Shown: positions 44,010 to 53,191 of the stretch, in pieces
How positions within the stretch are numbered: the first letter of the stretch is position 1
Layout: every line of letters begins with the position of its first letter
Assembly (NCBI GenBank): GCA_002347685.1
Contig: DDWS01000046.1
Location: forward strand, 152,053-216,052
Direction: 5' to 3'
DNA: 64,000 bases
Source: Syntrophaceae bacterium UBA2280
Lineage (GTDB): Bacteria; Desulfobacterota; Syntrophia; Syntrophales; Smithellaceae
Notes under the pieces: generated by a model
The model's input: only the letters and a program-made list of their open reading frames with translations
Database searches by the model: none
Told to the model about the DNA's origin: nothing
Program-made: the position numbers and the translations under genes

Positions 44010-44921
44010 TTAAGAATACAGAATTCGTCCCGCATCCCTGAAATTATAATTTCCGATTTTCCCGACACGGGTTTTAAAGGTATCGGATTGAAGCGTTTCA
44101 ATGAAAGCCTGGACAGGCGGCTGAAAAAAAGTGTTTTTGTCCAGGATCATATCAAAGCGTTCCAAAACGAGGGGCTGAAAATCGAGATCCAGAATTTTTG
44201 CGACGGCGGCGGAGGCGATGCCGACATCCGCTTCTCCGGAAACCAGCGACAGGCCGACTTCAAAGTGCGTATAGACCTCGTTTTCGTAACCGGTAATCCG
44301 CTGTGCCTCGATCCCTCTTCCGGCCAGTTCATGATCCAGAAGCACCCGAATGCCCGAACCCTTCTGGCGGTTGACCAGACGAAGTTTTTCATCCGCCAGA
44401 CTTTCCCATCCCTTAAAAACACAGGACGCGGATTTTACCGTCAGAAAACCGATCTGACGGTAAAAGAGATTCACAACCACCGGTGAGTGATCCGGACAGT
44501 ACTGATTTAAATAAGGCGTGTTGTAGTCGCCGGATTCAGGATCATACAAATGCGAAAACGCGATGTCCGTCAGTCCCGAATTGAGTGACGTCAACCCTTC
44601 GACACTTCCGGTATTGGCTGTGAAAATATTAAAGGCGGGGTGGTCCTTTTTCATGGCCGTCAAAAGCATGTCCAGCACTGGATCGTTGCTGCCGGATGCC
44701 AGAAGCGCGCCTTCCATTTGATTGATTCTTTTTCTGGCCTGCTGAAGGCCGTCGTGGGCACTGGATTCTATCCATTCATCAATGAGCTTGACGGGAAAAA
44801 TCCACTTGCCTGTGACCCGCGTACAGGGAATCTTCCCCGCCTTAATAAGCAGATAAACCTGTTTTTCATGAATATCCAAATAATTGGCCACTTCCTTTGT
44901 GTTCATCAGTTCTTCAGACAT
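44010..44921 (-). CDS. Helix-turn-helix regulator with periplasmic-binding-protein-like domain
   Basis: A 303-residue protein: an excisionase/MerR-type helix-turn-helix at residues ~5-55 (T-K-E-V-A-N-Y-L and K-W-I-F-P) and a type-2 periplasmic-binding-protein-like ligand domain (PF12727 type) over the rest. This architecture often accompanies molybdate/tungstate genes. ATG 44921 follows GGAGG; an upstream in-frame start at 44966 lacks a site. As first gene of the tup operon it probably senses tungstate or molybdate and regulates the operon, perhaps also the divergent porin. Confidence 0.9.
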   Translation of the reverse strand: MSEELMNTKEVANYLDIHEKQVYLLIKAGKIPCTRVTGKWIFPVKLIDEWIESSAHDGLQQARKRINQMEGALLASGSNDPVLDMLLTAMKKDHPAFNIFTANTGSVEGLTSLNSGLTDIAFSHLYDPESGDYNTPYLNQYCPDHSPVVVNLFYRQIGFLTVKSASCVFKGWESLADEKLRLVNRQKGSGIRVLLDHELAGRGIEAQRITGYENEVYTHFEVGLSLVSGEADVGIASAAVAKILDLDFQPLVLERFDMILDKNTFFQPPVQAFIETLQSDTFKTRVGKIGNYNFRDAGRILYS

Positions 44922-44987
44922 GGCGCCTCCATAAAATTCACCTGCTGGATAAAACATTTTCTTCATTTTTTCAATCTAAAAATTACC

Positions 44988-45028
44988 TATTTATACTATT
45001 TATTACTTATTATTACTATTTATTACTT
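44988..45028. repeat. AT-rich direct repeats between tup regulator and porin genes
   Basis: The 14-mer ACTATTTATTACTT occurs exactly at 44995-45008 and 45015-45028, a 20-bp (two-turn) period. A partial copy of the core TATTTAT lies at 44988-44994. The position in the divergent promoter region and the helical phasing suggest binding sites for a regulator, possibly the adjacent helix-turn-helix protein. Confidence 0.6.
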
Positions 45029-45132
45029 TTTATATTTACATGCGGACTAATTTCTGTTAAATGGCGGCAAACGAATAACAGATAAGGACAACCTTATTTT
45101 CAGTTCAATACATTTTGATTCAGGAGGAGACA

Positions 45133-46467
45133 ATGAAAAGAGTATTGGTATGTATGTTGGCGCTGGGGCTGGTGGGAGCATTCAGCACAGTATCCTTCGC
45201 GCAGCTAACCGTGAAAAACAGCGGTGAGTTTTACGTCGCAGGCATGTACCTGGACCGGACATCTTTACAAAAAGATGTGGGTCCGTCTACCGCGTTTTAT
45301 TTTCAGAGATTGAGAGTCCGGACTGATTTCACCGTAACGCCGGGCCTGACACTGACCACGCGCTTCGACGCGCTGGAGAGGTCATGGGGGGCGACCAGAA
45401 ACAACTCTGCCACCACGACGCTGGCGTCCGATTCCGCCGGAACACGAGCGGAAAATGAAAATATCGCGTTTGACTGGGCTTATGTCACGTATAAGTCGCC
45501 CATCGGCGTGTTCGACGCGGGATATATGAATGACGGTGCCACCGGCACCATTTTCGGGAACAGTTATGGGCCCAAGGGAAGAATCAAATATTCCAATACG
45601 TTCGGTCCCGTGAAGATCGACCTCGCCTACACGAAGGAAAGAGAAGCCAGCCGCACGGCGATCAACACGGTTAACACAGCGGATGCGGACAATGATAAAT
45701 ACGGTATCGGGGCGATATACAGCTGGAAGGACGGAAGGGCCGGTATACAGGCGAATTACTACAACTTTGCTAATAACCGCCCGGCGGACAATTACCGCAG
45801 GAAGTATTTTCTCTTCACGCCTTATGCGATCGCCAAGTTCGGCCCCGTAGCGCTGCAGGCGGAACTCAATTACCTGACCGGTAAGCAGGAGTACGAGGCG
45901 CCTTCCATCACGGCCGACAGAGACCTTCAAAACATCACCGGCTGGGTGGACGCAACGGCAAGCTTCGGGCTGTTTTACGCGGGCGGCAGCATCGCGTATG
46001 TCTCCGGCGACAATCCCGGCAGCGACAAGATTGAAGGCGGCATCATCAACGGCGGCCGCGACTGGAATCCCTGTCTGATCATGTGGAACTACGACCGGAC
46101 GAACTGGGCGGGAAATTTAAGAGGCTACAACAATGCCGCTCAGGATACGGCCATGTCCAACGCCTGGTTTTTCCAGGGAAGAGCCGGTGTGAAGCCGGTT
46201 GCGAATCTGGACGTGATGGCATCTGTGTCTTATGCCATGGCGGACAAGAAACCGTGGGCCACGGCGGGTGATCCCACCTCCGTCTATGTCGGTGATGTCT
46301 ATGGATGGGAAGTGGACGTAACCGCAACATACAAGATCACGCAAAACCTGTATTACATGCTGGGCGTGGGTTACCTGTTTACCGGTGATTACTACAAGGG
46401 TGCATCCGATGTCAACCAGCTGACAAATGATTACCTGGTGGTCAACAAGCTGACGCTCACATTCTAG
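45133..46467 (+). CDS. Outer-membrane porin
   Basis: A 444-residue beta-barrel protein. The signal peptide ends near F-A-Q (residue ~24), alternating hydrophobic/polar strands run throughout, and the chain ends in L-T-L-T-F with the C-terminal aromatic residue required for barrel insertion. It resembles deltaproteobacterial homotrimeric porins; pore specificity is unknown. ATG 45133 follows CAGGAGGAGA; an in-frame start at 45115 precedes that site. It diverges from the tungstate operon, which hints at, but does not prove, a role in oxyanion entry. Confidence 0.85.
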   Translation: MKRVLVCMLALGLVGAFSTVSFAQLTVKNSGEFYVAGMYLDRTSLQKDVGPSTAFYFQRLRVRTDFTVTPGLTLTTRFDALERSWGATRNNSATTTLASDSAGTRAENENIAFDWAYVTYKSPIGVFDAGYMNDGATGTIFGNSYGPKGRIKYSNTFGPVKIDLAYTKEREASRTAINTVNTADADNDKYGIGAIYSWKDGRAGIQANYYNFANNRPADNYRRKYFLFTPYAIAKFGPVALQAELNYLTGKQEYEAPSITADRDLQNITGWVDATASFGLFYAGGSIAYVSGDNPGSDKIEGGIINGGRDWNPCLIMWNYDRTNWAGNLRGYNNAAQDTAMSNAWFFQGRAGVKPVANLDVMASVSYAMADKKPWATAGDPTSVYVGDVYGWEVDVTATYKITQNLYYMLGVGYLFTGDYYKGASDVNQLTNDYLVVNKLTLTF

Positions 46468-46490
46468 AAAACACGAGAATCAAACCATAC

Positions 46491-46517
46491 ATCCCCGCGG
46501 GTTCTGCCCGCGGGGAT
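46491..46517. terminator. GC-rich hairpin after porin gene
   Basis: An 11-bp perfect stem, ATCCCCGCGGG (46491-46501) with CCCGCGGGGAT (46507-46517), around TTCTG, 24 nt after the porin stop. No U-run follows, so it may act as an mRNA 3'-end stabiliser or with factor help. Confidence 0.55.
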
Positions 46518-46801
46518 CCTGCCTACAATGTATCCAGTCGCACCAACCAAATGGATACATAATGCCCATCTTTCCCTGGTTGCTCGCCTTCACCAAGCGC
46601 CACACTACATATCTTTATAAATAAAATCAGGATATTAAACATTTTCAAGAAAACTGGCATAATCATTGATAGGCATGCACTCAGATAGCGCAAACCCTAT
46701 CACAAAGTATCCAATTGTAATGGTGAATCATGTTTGTGTTTGAGGAGCTTTAAACTTGTGATAAAAAGACAAATAAACCATCAGCAGGATATTGAAGCGA
46801 A
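46518..46801. other. Intergenic region before efflux operon
   Basis: No gene or RNA recognised. It is AT-rich. TGGCATAATCATTGAT at 46655-46670 resembles a sigma-54 site but lacks the -12 GC (it has GA). The efflux operon promoter must lie here. Confidence 0.5.
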
Positions 46802-48079
46802 ATGAATACAAAAAAAGGGATTCTTCTATTATTGATTTTACTGGCTTCCCATACTCTCTGGGCGGCTGAACCCATATCGAAAGGCGACATTCTGACGCTG
46901 GACAGATCCCTGCAAATCGCCCTGAAAGATCACCCCGCGATCCATGCGGCCCAATCCGGCATCCTTCAGGCGGAAAGCAGAATCGGTCAGGCCAGATCCG
47001 GCTACTATCCTCAGGTCAATCTTCAATCCGGCTATTCGCGGGTTGGACCGGCGCCCACAGCGCTCAGAAGCGATCCCTACAACTATTATTCCAATGCGCT
47101 GCACCTGAACCAGACACTTTTCGATTTCGGCAAAACCTGGACACAGGTGGACATTTCCACCCTCAACAGGGAATCCGCCCGGGCGGATTTTCAAGACGTC
47201 TTAGCCTCTGTGGTTTTCGGCGTGAAGGAAGCCTATTACGCCGTTGTCAAAGCTCGAATGAGCGAGAAGGTTGCCGCCGAAACAGTGATCCAGTTCCAGC
47301 AGCACTACGAAATTGCGAAACTTTTTTTTGAAACGGGGAAAAGTTCGAAAATCGATGTGACAAGCGCCGAGGTGAATGTAAGCAACGCGCGCATTTCGCT
47401 GCTTTCCGCGCAAAACGGGCTGCGTATTGCCCGGGTTACACTCAACCGGGCGATGGGAATCTCGCAGGCCCCCGAATATAACATTCAGGAAGAATTCCAG
47501 ATGGAGACGGAAGGGATATCTTTTCAAGACGCGCTTTTACTGGCTTATGAAAACAGGCCTGAGCTGATTTCCACCGCCCGGAAAAATGAAGCCCTTGAAA
47601 AGGGCGTTCTTTTGAATAAAAAAGGATACCTGCCGGTGCTCGCCGGCAGCGCGTCTTATGGGTATGCGGGCGACGACACCGCGATGGACAGGGCCTGGAA
47701 TGTCGGTCTGACGTTAACTTTTCCCCTCCTCTCCGGCCTTTCCACCAAATACGCCGTTGAAGAAGCCCAAGCCGGCCTGGACATCGCCCGAGCCAATGAG
47801 GACGCACTCAGACAAATCATCCATCTGGAAGTAGAGTCTGCGTACCTCAACCGCAAAGAGGCCTTCGAGCGCATTGAAGCGGGAAGAATCATGATCCGCC
47901 AGGCAGAGGAAACCCTTGAACTCGCGCAAGGACGCTACAGGACCGGCGTGGGCAGTTCCATTGAGATCACGGATGCGATGATCAAACTCAATAACGCCAA
48001 AATGACCTATATCAGTGCAATGTCCGACTTCTCGGTCGCACAGGCCTTTCTGGAAAAAGCCATTGGAGCGAAACAATGA
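46802..48079 (+). CDS. TolC-family outer-membrane efflux protein
   Basis: A 425-residue protein with a signal peptide ending A-A-E (~residue 22) and two long duplicated helical regions typical of the outer-membrane efflux family. Examples are the L-Q-I-A-L-K-D-H-P-A-I start and the late E-L-A-Q-G-R-Y-R-T-G-V-G-S segment. It forms the outer-membrane duct of the tripartite exporter encoded by the next three genes; its stop overlaps the adaptor ATG. Confidence 0.94.
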   Translation: MNTKKGILLLLILLASHTLWAAEPISKGDILTLDRSLQIALKDHPAIHAAQSGILQAESRIGQARSGYYPQVNLQSGYSRVGPAPTALRSDPYNYYSNALHLNQTLFDFGKTWTQVDISTLNRESARADFQDVLASVVFGVKEAYYAVVKARMSEKVAAETVIQFQQHYEIAKLFFETGKSSKIDVTSAEVNVSNARISLLSAQNGLRIARVTLNRAMGISQAPEYNIQEEFQMETEGISFQDALLLAYENRPELISTARKNEALEKGVLLNKKGYLPVLAGSASYGYAGDDTAMDRAWNVGLTLTFPLLSGLSTKYAVEEAQAGLDIARANEDALRQIIHLEVESAYLNRKEAFERIEAGRIMIRQAEETLELAQGRYRTGVGSSIEITDAMIKLNNAKMTYISAMSDFSVAQAFLEKAIGAKQ

Positions 48080-49248
48080 AAAAAATAATTCTCGCTTTCG
48101 TGATCTTGCTCATCATCGCCATTGGTCTTACAGTTTTTTTAAAAAAAGGTGATCCGGCACCTCAATACCTTACCCAAAAGGTCGACCGCGGCGACATCCG
48201 TGCAACTGTTTCCGCCACGGGCACCGTCAACGCGGTGACAACCGTTTTAGTCGGCACACAGGTTTCCGGGACCATCCAGGCACTTTTCGCAGATTTCAAT
48301 TCACAGGTGAAACAAGGGCAACTGCTGGCACAGATCGATCCGTCCACCTTTGAAGCCCAGGTGCAGCAATCGCAGGCCAACTTGTCTTTGGCTCAGGCCA
48401 ATCTGGAAAAAGCAAACGTGGCCCTGCGCGACACGGTCAACGTTTTCGAAAGAAACAAGATCCTCTTTGAAAGAAATTTCATCTCCCGGCATGATCTGGA
48501 TGTTTCCGAAACCGGCTATCTTTCCGCGCTGGCCCAGATCAAAGGTTCCTTAGCCCAGGTACAACAGGCGCGCGCCTCGCTGCAGATCGCACAGACCAAT
48601 CTGCGCTATACCCGGATTGTCTCGCCGGTCACCGGAACGGTGATTTCCCGCAGTGTGGACGTGGGACAGACAGTGGCTGCCAGCTTCCAGACGCCGACGC
48701 TTTTTACCATTGCCCAGGACCTGACCAAAATGCAGATCAACACCAGCGTTGATGAAGCGGATATCGGCAGAATCCGCAACGATCAACCCGTAACCTTCAC
48801 GGTAGACGCCTATCCGGAAATGACATTTCAAGGCAGCGTATCGGAAATCCGCAACGCGCCGACCACCCTGCAAAACGTGGTAACCTATGATGTGATTGTG
48901 AACGTGGCCAATCCCGATCTCAAACTCAAACCCGGCATGACGGCCAATGTCTCCATCATTGTCGCCGACAAGAAGAACATCCTTCGCGTTCCCAACGCCG
49001 CACTTCGTTTGCGGATAACCGACACCGCGCTGACCGCCGATGCACCCAGGGGACCCGGAGTCTGGGTGCTGGATCATCAAACACCCAAGCGTGTCGTTCT
49101 ATCGCTCGGCATCAGTGACAACCGTTTCACGGAAGTCCTCGCGGGTGACATCGCTGAAGCCGATGGAATCATCATCGAAGTTAAATCCAACCAGACAACC
49201 GCCGCCGGGCAACAGCCCAGGCCCCCCGGACCGGGTTTTTTAAGATAA
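48076..49248 (+). CDS. macA: Periplasmic adaptor protein of MacAB-type exporter
   Basis: A 390-residue membrane-fusion protein. One N-terminal helix anchors it at residues ~4-22; then come lipoyl-like halves (V-S-G-T-I-Q-A-L and I-V-S-P-V-T-G-T-V-I-S-R), a central alpha-helical hairpin at ~90-160 and a beta-barrel domain. It connects the MacB-type transporter with the TolC homolog. ATGA overlap with tolC and TAATG overlap with the ATPase show translational coupling. Confidence 0.93.
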   Translation: MKKIILAFVILLIIAIGLTVFLKKGDPAPQYLTQKVDRGDIRATVSATGTVNAVTTVLVGTQVSGTIQALFADFNSQVKQGQLLAQIDPSTFEAQVQQSQANLSLAQANLEKANVALRDTVNVFERNKILFERNFISRHDLDVSETGYLSALAQIKGSLAQVQQARASLQIAQTNLRYTRIVSPVTGTVISRSVDVGQTVAASFQTPTLFTIAQDLTKMQINTSVDEADIGRIRNDQPVTFTVDAYPEMTFQGSVSEIRNAPTTLQNVVTYDVIVNVANPDLKLKPGMTANVSIIVADKKNILRVPNAALRLRITDTALTADAPRGPGVWVLDHQTPKRVVLSLGISDNRFTEVLAGDIAEADGIIIEVKSNQTTAAGQQPRPPGPGFLR

Positions 49249-49943
49249 TGACGCTGATAAAAACAAACCAGCTTGAAAAAAAATACGACGTCGGCGATAC
49301 CATTGTCCACGCACTCGACCGTGTATCCGTAAGGATTGACGCCGGAGAATTCGTCGCAGTGATGGGTCCCTCCGGCTCCGGAAAATCTACATTCATGAAC
49401 GTCATCGGCTGCCTGGATAAATCGACCGCCGGACTGTACCTGCTCGATGGGATTGATGTGAGCCGGATGGAACGCGATGAGCTCGCGCGTATCCGCAATG
49501 AAAAAATCGGATTCGTTTTTCAGGGATTCAATCTCCTTTCCAGAACATCAGCGCTGGAAAACGTGGAAGTTCCCCTGCTTTACCAAAGAAACGGAGTCTC
49601 ACCGAAAGAAAGAAAAGACAGGGCACGGCAGGTGCTTGCCATGCTGGGTCTGGAAGATCGCCAGCATCACCATCCCAACCAGCTTTCCGGCGGGCAGCAG
49701 CAGCGTGTTGCCATCGCCCGCGCGCTGGTCAACAACCCGCCTCTACTTCTGGCTGACGAACCCACCGGCAATCTGGACACGAAAACCAGCATTGAAATCA
49801 TGGAATTGTTCGTCCGGCTCAACGAGGAAAAACACATTACGATTGTCCTGGTCACCCACGAACCGGACATCTCCGCCTACAGCAGGAGGATGATCCGCTT
49901 TCTGGACGGACAGGTCGTCAATGACGAGGTAAACCGGCCATGA
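49248..49943 (+). CDS. macB: MacB-type ABC transporter ATP-binding protein
   Basis: A 231-residue ATPase of the LolD/MacB group: Walker A G-P-S-G-S-G-K-S, signature L-S-G-G-Q-Q-Q-R-V-A-I-A-R, Walker B L-L-A-D-E-P-T-G-N-L-D, switch H in V-T-H-E. In E. coli MacB the ATPase and permease are fused; here they are separate genes overlapping by 4 nt. Confidence 0.95.
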   Translation: MTLIKTNQLEKKYDVGDTIVHALDRVSVRIDAGEFVAVMGPSGSGKSTFMNVIGCLDKSTAGLYLLDGIDVSRMERDELARIRNEKIGFVFQGFNLLSRTSALENVEVPLLYQRNGVSPKERKDRARQVLAMLGLEDRQHHHPNQLSGGQQQRVAIARALVNNPPLLLADEPTGNLDTKTSIEIMELFVRLNEEKHITIVLVTHEPDISAYSRRMIRFLDGQVVNDEVNRP

Positions 49944-51166
49944 TTCATCTGCCCTCCATCATTAAAATTGCACTTCGGGCGCTGCGCGTCAACAAAATGC
50001 GCTCCGCTCTGACCATGCTGGGCATCATTATCGGCGTCGCGGCCGTGATTACGATGCTGGCGGTGGGAAAAGGAGCAAGCGACAAAATATCGGACCAGAT
50101 CGCGACCGTGGGCAGCAATCTGATCATCGTCGTTCCCGGCTCAACCACCGCGGGCGGCGTCCGCATGGGATCCGGGTCGTTTCAAAGCCTGACTCGCGGG
50201 GATGCCGATGCCATCTCTTCGGAGTCTTCGGTAATGCTTGCCGCGCCCGTCATCAGCGGCGCATCTCAAGTTGTTTACGGCAACGCCAACTGGGCCACCT
50301 CCGTTGTCGGCACGACTCATGATATGCTGGGTGTGCGGGACTGGACGCTTGCCTCCGGCCGGAATTTCTATGAACAGGAAATCCGCAGTGCCGCTAAAGT
50401 CTGTCTTCTGGGCCAGACCGTCGCGGACAATCTTTTCGGCAATGCCAACCCTCTGGATCAAACCATCCGCATCCGCAAGGTACCCTTTACGGTGGTCGGC
50501 GTTTTGGGATCCAAGGGCCAGTCCATGATGGGACAGGACCAGGACGATATTATTTATGTGCCGGTGACCGCCGCGGAGCGAAACCTTTTCGGACGCCGCA
50601 TCCCCGGCAGCGTCCATTACATTATGGTCAAAGCGGTCAACACGGAAGAACTCTCCCGCGCTGAAGAACAGATCCGGCAGCTTCTGCGCCAGCGTCATCG
50701 CATCGGCCCGGATCAGGACGACGATTTTACCGTTCGCAATCTCACGCAAATGCTGCAGCTGACCGAACAAGCCTCCCGTGTCATGTCGCTTCTGCTGGCC
50801 GCTATCGCCGGCGTGTCACTTCTGGTGGGCGGCATCGGGATTATGAACATCATGCTGGTCTCGGTCACGGAACGGACTCGCGAAATCGGTATCCGCATGG
50901 CCGTCGGAGCCAAAACCTGGGATATCCGGACGCAGTTCATCATTGAAGCACTCATTCTTTCAATGATCGGCGGCCTGATCGGGATCTTACTGGGTGTCGG
51001 GTTTGCTGAAATTCTTTCTCACTTTACCGGCTGGACCATCCTGATTTCGCCTTTCTCCATAGCCATGTCATTCGGATTCTCAGCCCTGATCGGTATTTTT
51101 TTCGGATTCTACCCTGCTTATAAGGCCTCCTTACTGGATCCGATTGATGCCCTGCGGCATGAATAG
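49940..51166 (+). CDS. MacB-type ABC transporter permease (FtsX domain)
   Basis: A 408-residue permease with the MacB topology: TM1 at ~residues 20-42, a ~220-residue periplasmic domain, then three C-terminal helices in an FtsX domain with the T-R-E-I-G-I-R-M-A-V-G-A motif. It completes the TolC-MacA-MacB exporter for macrolides, peptides or other periplasmic cargo; the cargo is unknown. Confidence 0.94.
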   Translation: MIHLPSIIKIALRALRVNKMRSALTMLGIIIGVAAVITMLAVGKGASDKISDQIATVGSNLIIVVPGSTTAGGVRMGSGSFQSLTRGDADAISSESSVMLAAPVISGASQVVYGNANWATSVVGTTHDMLGVRDWTLASGRNFYEQEIRSAAKVCLLGQTVADNLFGNANPLDQTIRIRKVPFTVVGVLGSKGQSMMGQDQDDIIYVPVTAAERNLFGRRIPGSVHYIMVKAVNTEELSRAEEQIRQLLRQRHRIGPDQDDDFTVRNLTQMLQLTEQASRVMSLLLAAIAGVSLLVGGIGIMNIMLVSVTERTREIGIRMAVGAKTWDIRTQFIIEALILSMIGGLIGILLGVGFAEILSHFTGWTILISPFSIAMSFGFSALIGIFFGFYPAYKASLLDPIDALRHE

Positions 51167-51324
51167 GCAGGCAACGCTTCCCCTACAAATTTGATTGACC
51201 TATCCATGCATTTACGGTAAAAAGCCGCGAAGTAATTCGGAACAAAGGTATGAACGCCTGTAGATTTTTAAGGCAAAGAATATCAGAATCAAAAATTATA
51301 ACAAGGGAGGCAGCAGACAAAATC

Positions 51325-51540
51325 ATGAGTATGGACATCACAGCCCCTATGCCGGGGAAAATCGCGAGCATTCCAATGAGTGTCGGAAGCAAGGTTACCG
51401 AAGATGACGAGGTCATCATCATGGACGCCATGAAGATGGAAATCCCGGTTTATGCAACGGGTTCGGGAACCCTCAAAGAGTTCAAGGTTAAAGTGGGCGA
51501 TTCCGTTACTGAAGGCCAGGTACTGGCAATTATTGAATAA
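51325..51540 (+). CDS. Free biotin carrier (biotin/lipoyl attachment) protein
   Basis: A 71-residue stand-alone biotinyl domain. The biotinylated lysine is in D-A-M-K-M-E, and P-M-P-G-K-I plus the closing G-D-S-V-T-E-G-Q-V-L complete the fold. Such small carriers serve acyl-CoA carboxylases or Na+-pumping decarboxylases, but no carboxylase gene is near, so it is an orphan here. The first ATG with family-like sequence is 51325; the AGGGAGG before it is unusually far (14 nt). A terminator follows. Confidence 0.85.
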   Translation: MSMDITAPMPGKIASIPMSVGSKVTEDDEVIIMDAMKMEIPVYATGSGTLKEFKVKVGDSVTEGQVLAIIE

Positions 51541-51569
51541 CGTTTAACTGAAGCGATTCATTGAGAAAA

Positions 51570-51614
51570 CCCCGTCGGCGTATAGAATCTTTGAAAAGCC
51601 GACGGGAGTTTTTT
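51570..51614 (+). terminator. Bidirectional rho-independent terminator
   Basis: CCCGTCGGC (51571-51579) pairs with GCCGACGGG (51598-51606), followed by AGTTTTTT on the plus strand. On the minus strand the same stem is followed by GTTTTC. It serves the biotin carrier gene and the convergent protease gene. Confidence 0.85.
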
Positions 51615-51624
51615 CGATATACCT

Positions 51625-53043
51625 TTAATTTTTTCCCGCGCTGTACGTGTCAAACTGCTGCATCATGAACCGATATTTCCGGATGGCTTCATTGCGGCGG
51701 CTGACTGCTCTATTGTATACTTCCACGTAATGCCGCTGATAACGCCTTTCGAGATATTCTTTTTCGGCCGACGTTAAAGTTCCATCATTGACAGATTTGT
51801 GCGGAAACATACTTCGGAAAAGACTTTCGCGATGATCTTCCAGATCGGCACGGGCTTCACGTTCCGGATCGATTGTGTCGGGATTGCCGCCGATTTGCTC
51901 GATGACCCACTTTTCGAACCGGCCGCGGTCCAGAGATCCGTCGGGGCGCGACACCTGCATTCCGGTTCGCCACTCTACAAAGGAAACCTTTCCGCTCGAA
52001 TCGGCATAACAGTAAACGGGTTTTTCCTCCGGCGCAGAAAAATCGCCGGACGCGGATGAATCCCCGGACGGCCCCGCACCCGTGTGCAGACTGTTGACCC
52101 TGCCCGCTGCAACACAGAAATTCAGATTCTGTCCCTGCCTGAACTGAAAGGTTGCAACGCCGATGACTTCTCCCATCATATTCAGTAGCGGGCCGCCACT
52201 GTTACCCGGCGATACGGGCGCAGTCACCTGGATAAAATGCACGGATGCCTGATTCACGCGGATCGCCGATACGATACCGTCCGACACAGTCTGTTCGAGC
52301 CCCAGGGGATTTCCGATGACAATCACTTTTTCACCTACTTCAGGCAGCCGCGTATTGAGACTGACCGGAATCGATTCGCGGGGGGGTGCGCCCGTGGACG
52401 CGATCACCAGATCAGCCTGATGATCCTCTGAAATGATTTCTAGAATATTGTAAACATGCCCCGTGCTGGTCTTGATCGACGCCTGACCGGCGCCGGGAAG
52501 CACATGTTTGTTCGTTACGATATGTCCCCTGGTATTGATGAAAAAACCGGTTCCCACACCTGTCGGCGTTCGGACCAGAACAACGCTGTCACGCGTCTGA
52601 CGAATAATATCGGCAATCGACAGCTCTCTTTTGCTTTCAATCGGCTGGAGCGGCCTGACTTCCCGGACACGCATGACCTGATCCGAAACAGACAGGCCTT
52701 TTTGATCCGGGAAAGAAACATCCCGGGCCTCGGCAACGGCAGGTTGCGTTTCTTTTGATGGCGACGCTTTTTTCACGAAAGGAATAATGAAAGAGTGAAC
52801 CGCAACGATCGAGACAACCAACACGACGGCGACGATCAAGAGTCGTTCAATGGTTAATCGGTCTTTGAATCCCCCGCCGCCTGTATTCTGCGGAGACATG
52901 CCGGCCGAATCGGGTTTCGGAACCGGTCGAACTTCCGCAGACGTCCATTTGGAATAGACAATTCCGCATTTGGGGCATTGAGACGCATCAATAATCTCGT
53001 CGATTTCTTTTCTTTCATAACCGCAGGAAGGACATTTTGTCAT
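51625..53043 (-). CDS. Membrane-anchored trypsin-like serine protease with zinc ribbon
   Basis: A 472-residue protein. An N-terminal zinc ribbon (C-P-S-C ... C-P-K-C within residues 4-26) is followed by a transmembrane helix at ~68-90 and an S1C trypsin-like domain with the triad H in T-N-K-H-V, D in Q-A-D-L-V and S in S-P-G-N-S-G-G-P. There is no PDZ domain, unlike DegP; the ~150-residue C-terminal part is helical and charged. The ribbon should be cytoplasmic and the protease periplasmic. Role probably envelope protein quality control (inference). Confidence 0.88.
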   Translation of the reverse strand: MTKCPSCGYERKEIDEIIDASQCPKCGIVYSKWTSAEVRPVPKPDSAGMSPQNTGGGGFKDRLTIERLLIVAVVLVVSIVAVHSFIIPFVKKASPSKETQPAVAEARDVSFPDQKGLSVSDQVMRVREVRPLQPIESKRELSIADIIRQTRDSVVLVRTPTGVGTGFFINTRGHIVTNKHVLPGAGQASIKTSTGHVYNILEIISEDHQADLVIASTGAPPRESIPVSLNTRLPEVGEKVIVIGNPLGLEQTVSDGIVSAIRVNQASVHFIQVTAPVSPGNSGGPLLNMMGEVIGVATFQFRQGQNLNFCVAAGRVNSLHTGAGPSGDSSASGDFSAPEEKPVYCYADSSGKVSFVEWRTGMQVSRPDGSLDRGRFEKWVIEQIGGNPDTIDPEREARADLEDHRESLFRSMFPHKSVNDGTLTSAEKEYLERRYQRHYVEVYNRAVSRRNEAIRKYRFMMQQFDTYSAGKN

Positions 53044-53128
53044 GCAGCCTCTCCCATGAAATAAATCGTTTATAGTATTGTAGATGTGTATCGGTTTTTT
53101 TATCGTAAAGCATTAATGACCGGTTGTC

Positions 53129-53176
53129 AAAAAAAGGATCTGCCATCAGGAAAACAATTACGGCAGATCCTTTTTT
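53129..53176 (-). terminator. Rho-independent terminator of abfD
   Basis: On the minus strand GGATCTGCC (53170-53162) pairs with GGCAGATCC (53144-53136), followed by seven T; the flanking A/T runs extend the stem. It lies 16 nt after the abfD stop. Confidence 0.85.
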
Positions 53177-53191
53177 GCAAATCTTGAATGC

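Noticed and set aside
44988..45028. CRISPR-like repeat reading of the AT-rich direct repeats
   Set aside because: Only two exact 14-bp copies with a 6-bp gap; unit and spacer are far too short and no cas gene is present.
46655..46670. Sigma-54 promoter candidate before the TolC operon
   Set aside because: TGGCAT is good, but the -12 element reads TTGA rather than TTGC, so the invariant GC is missing.
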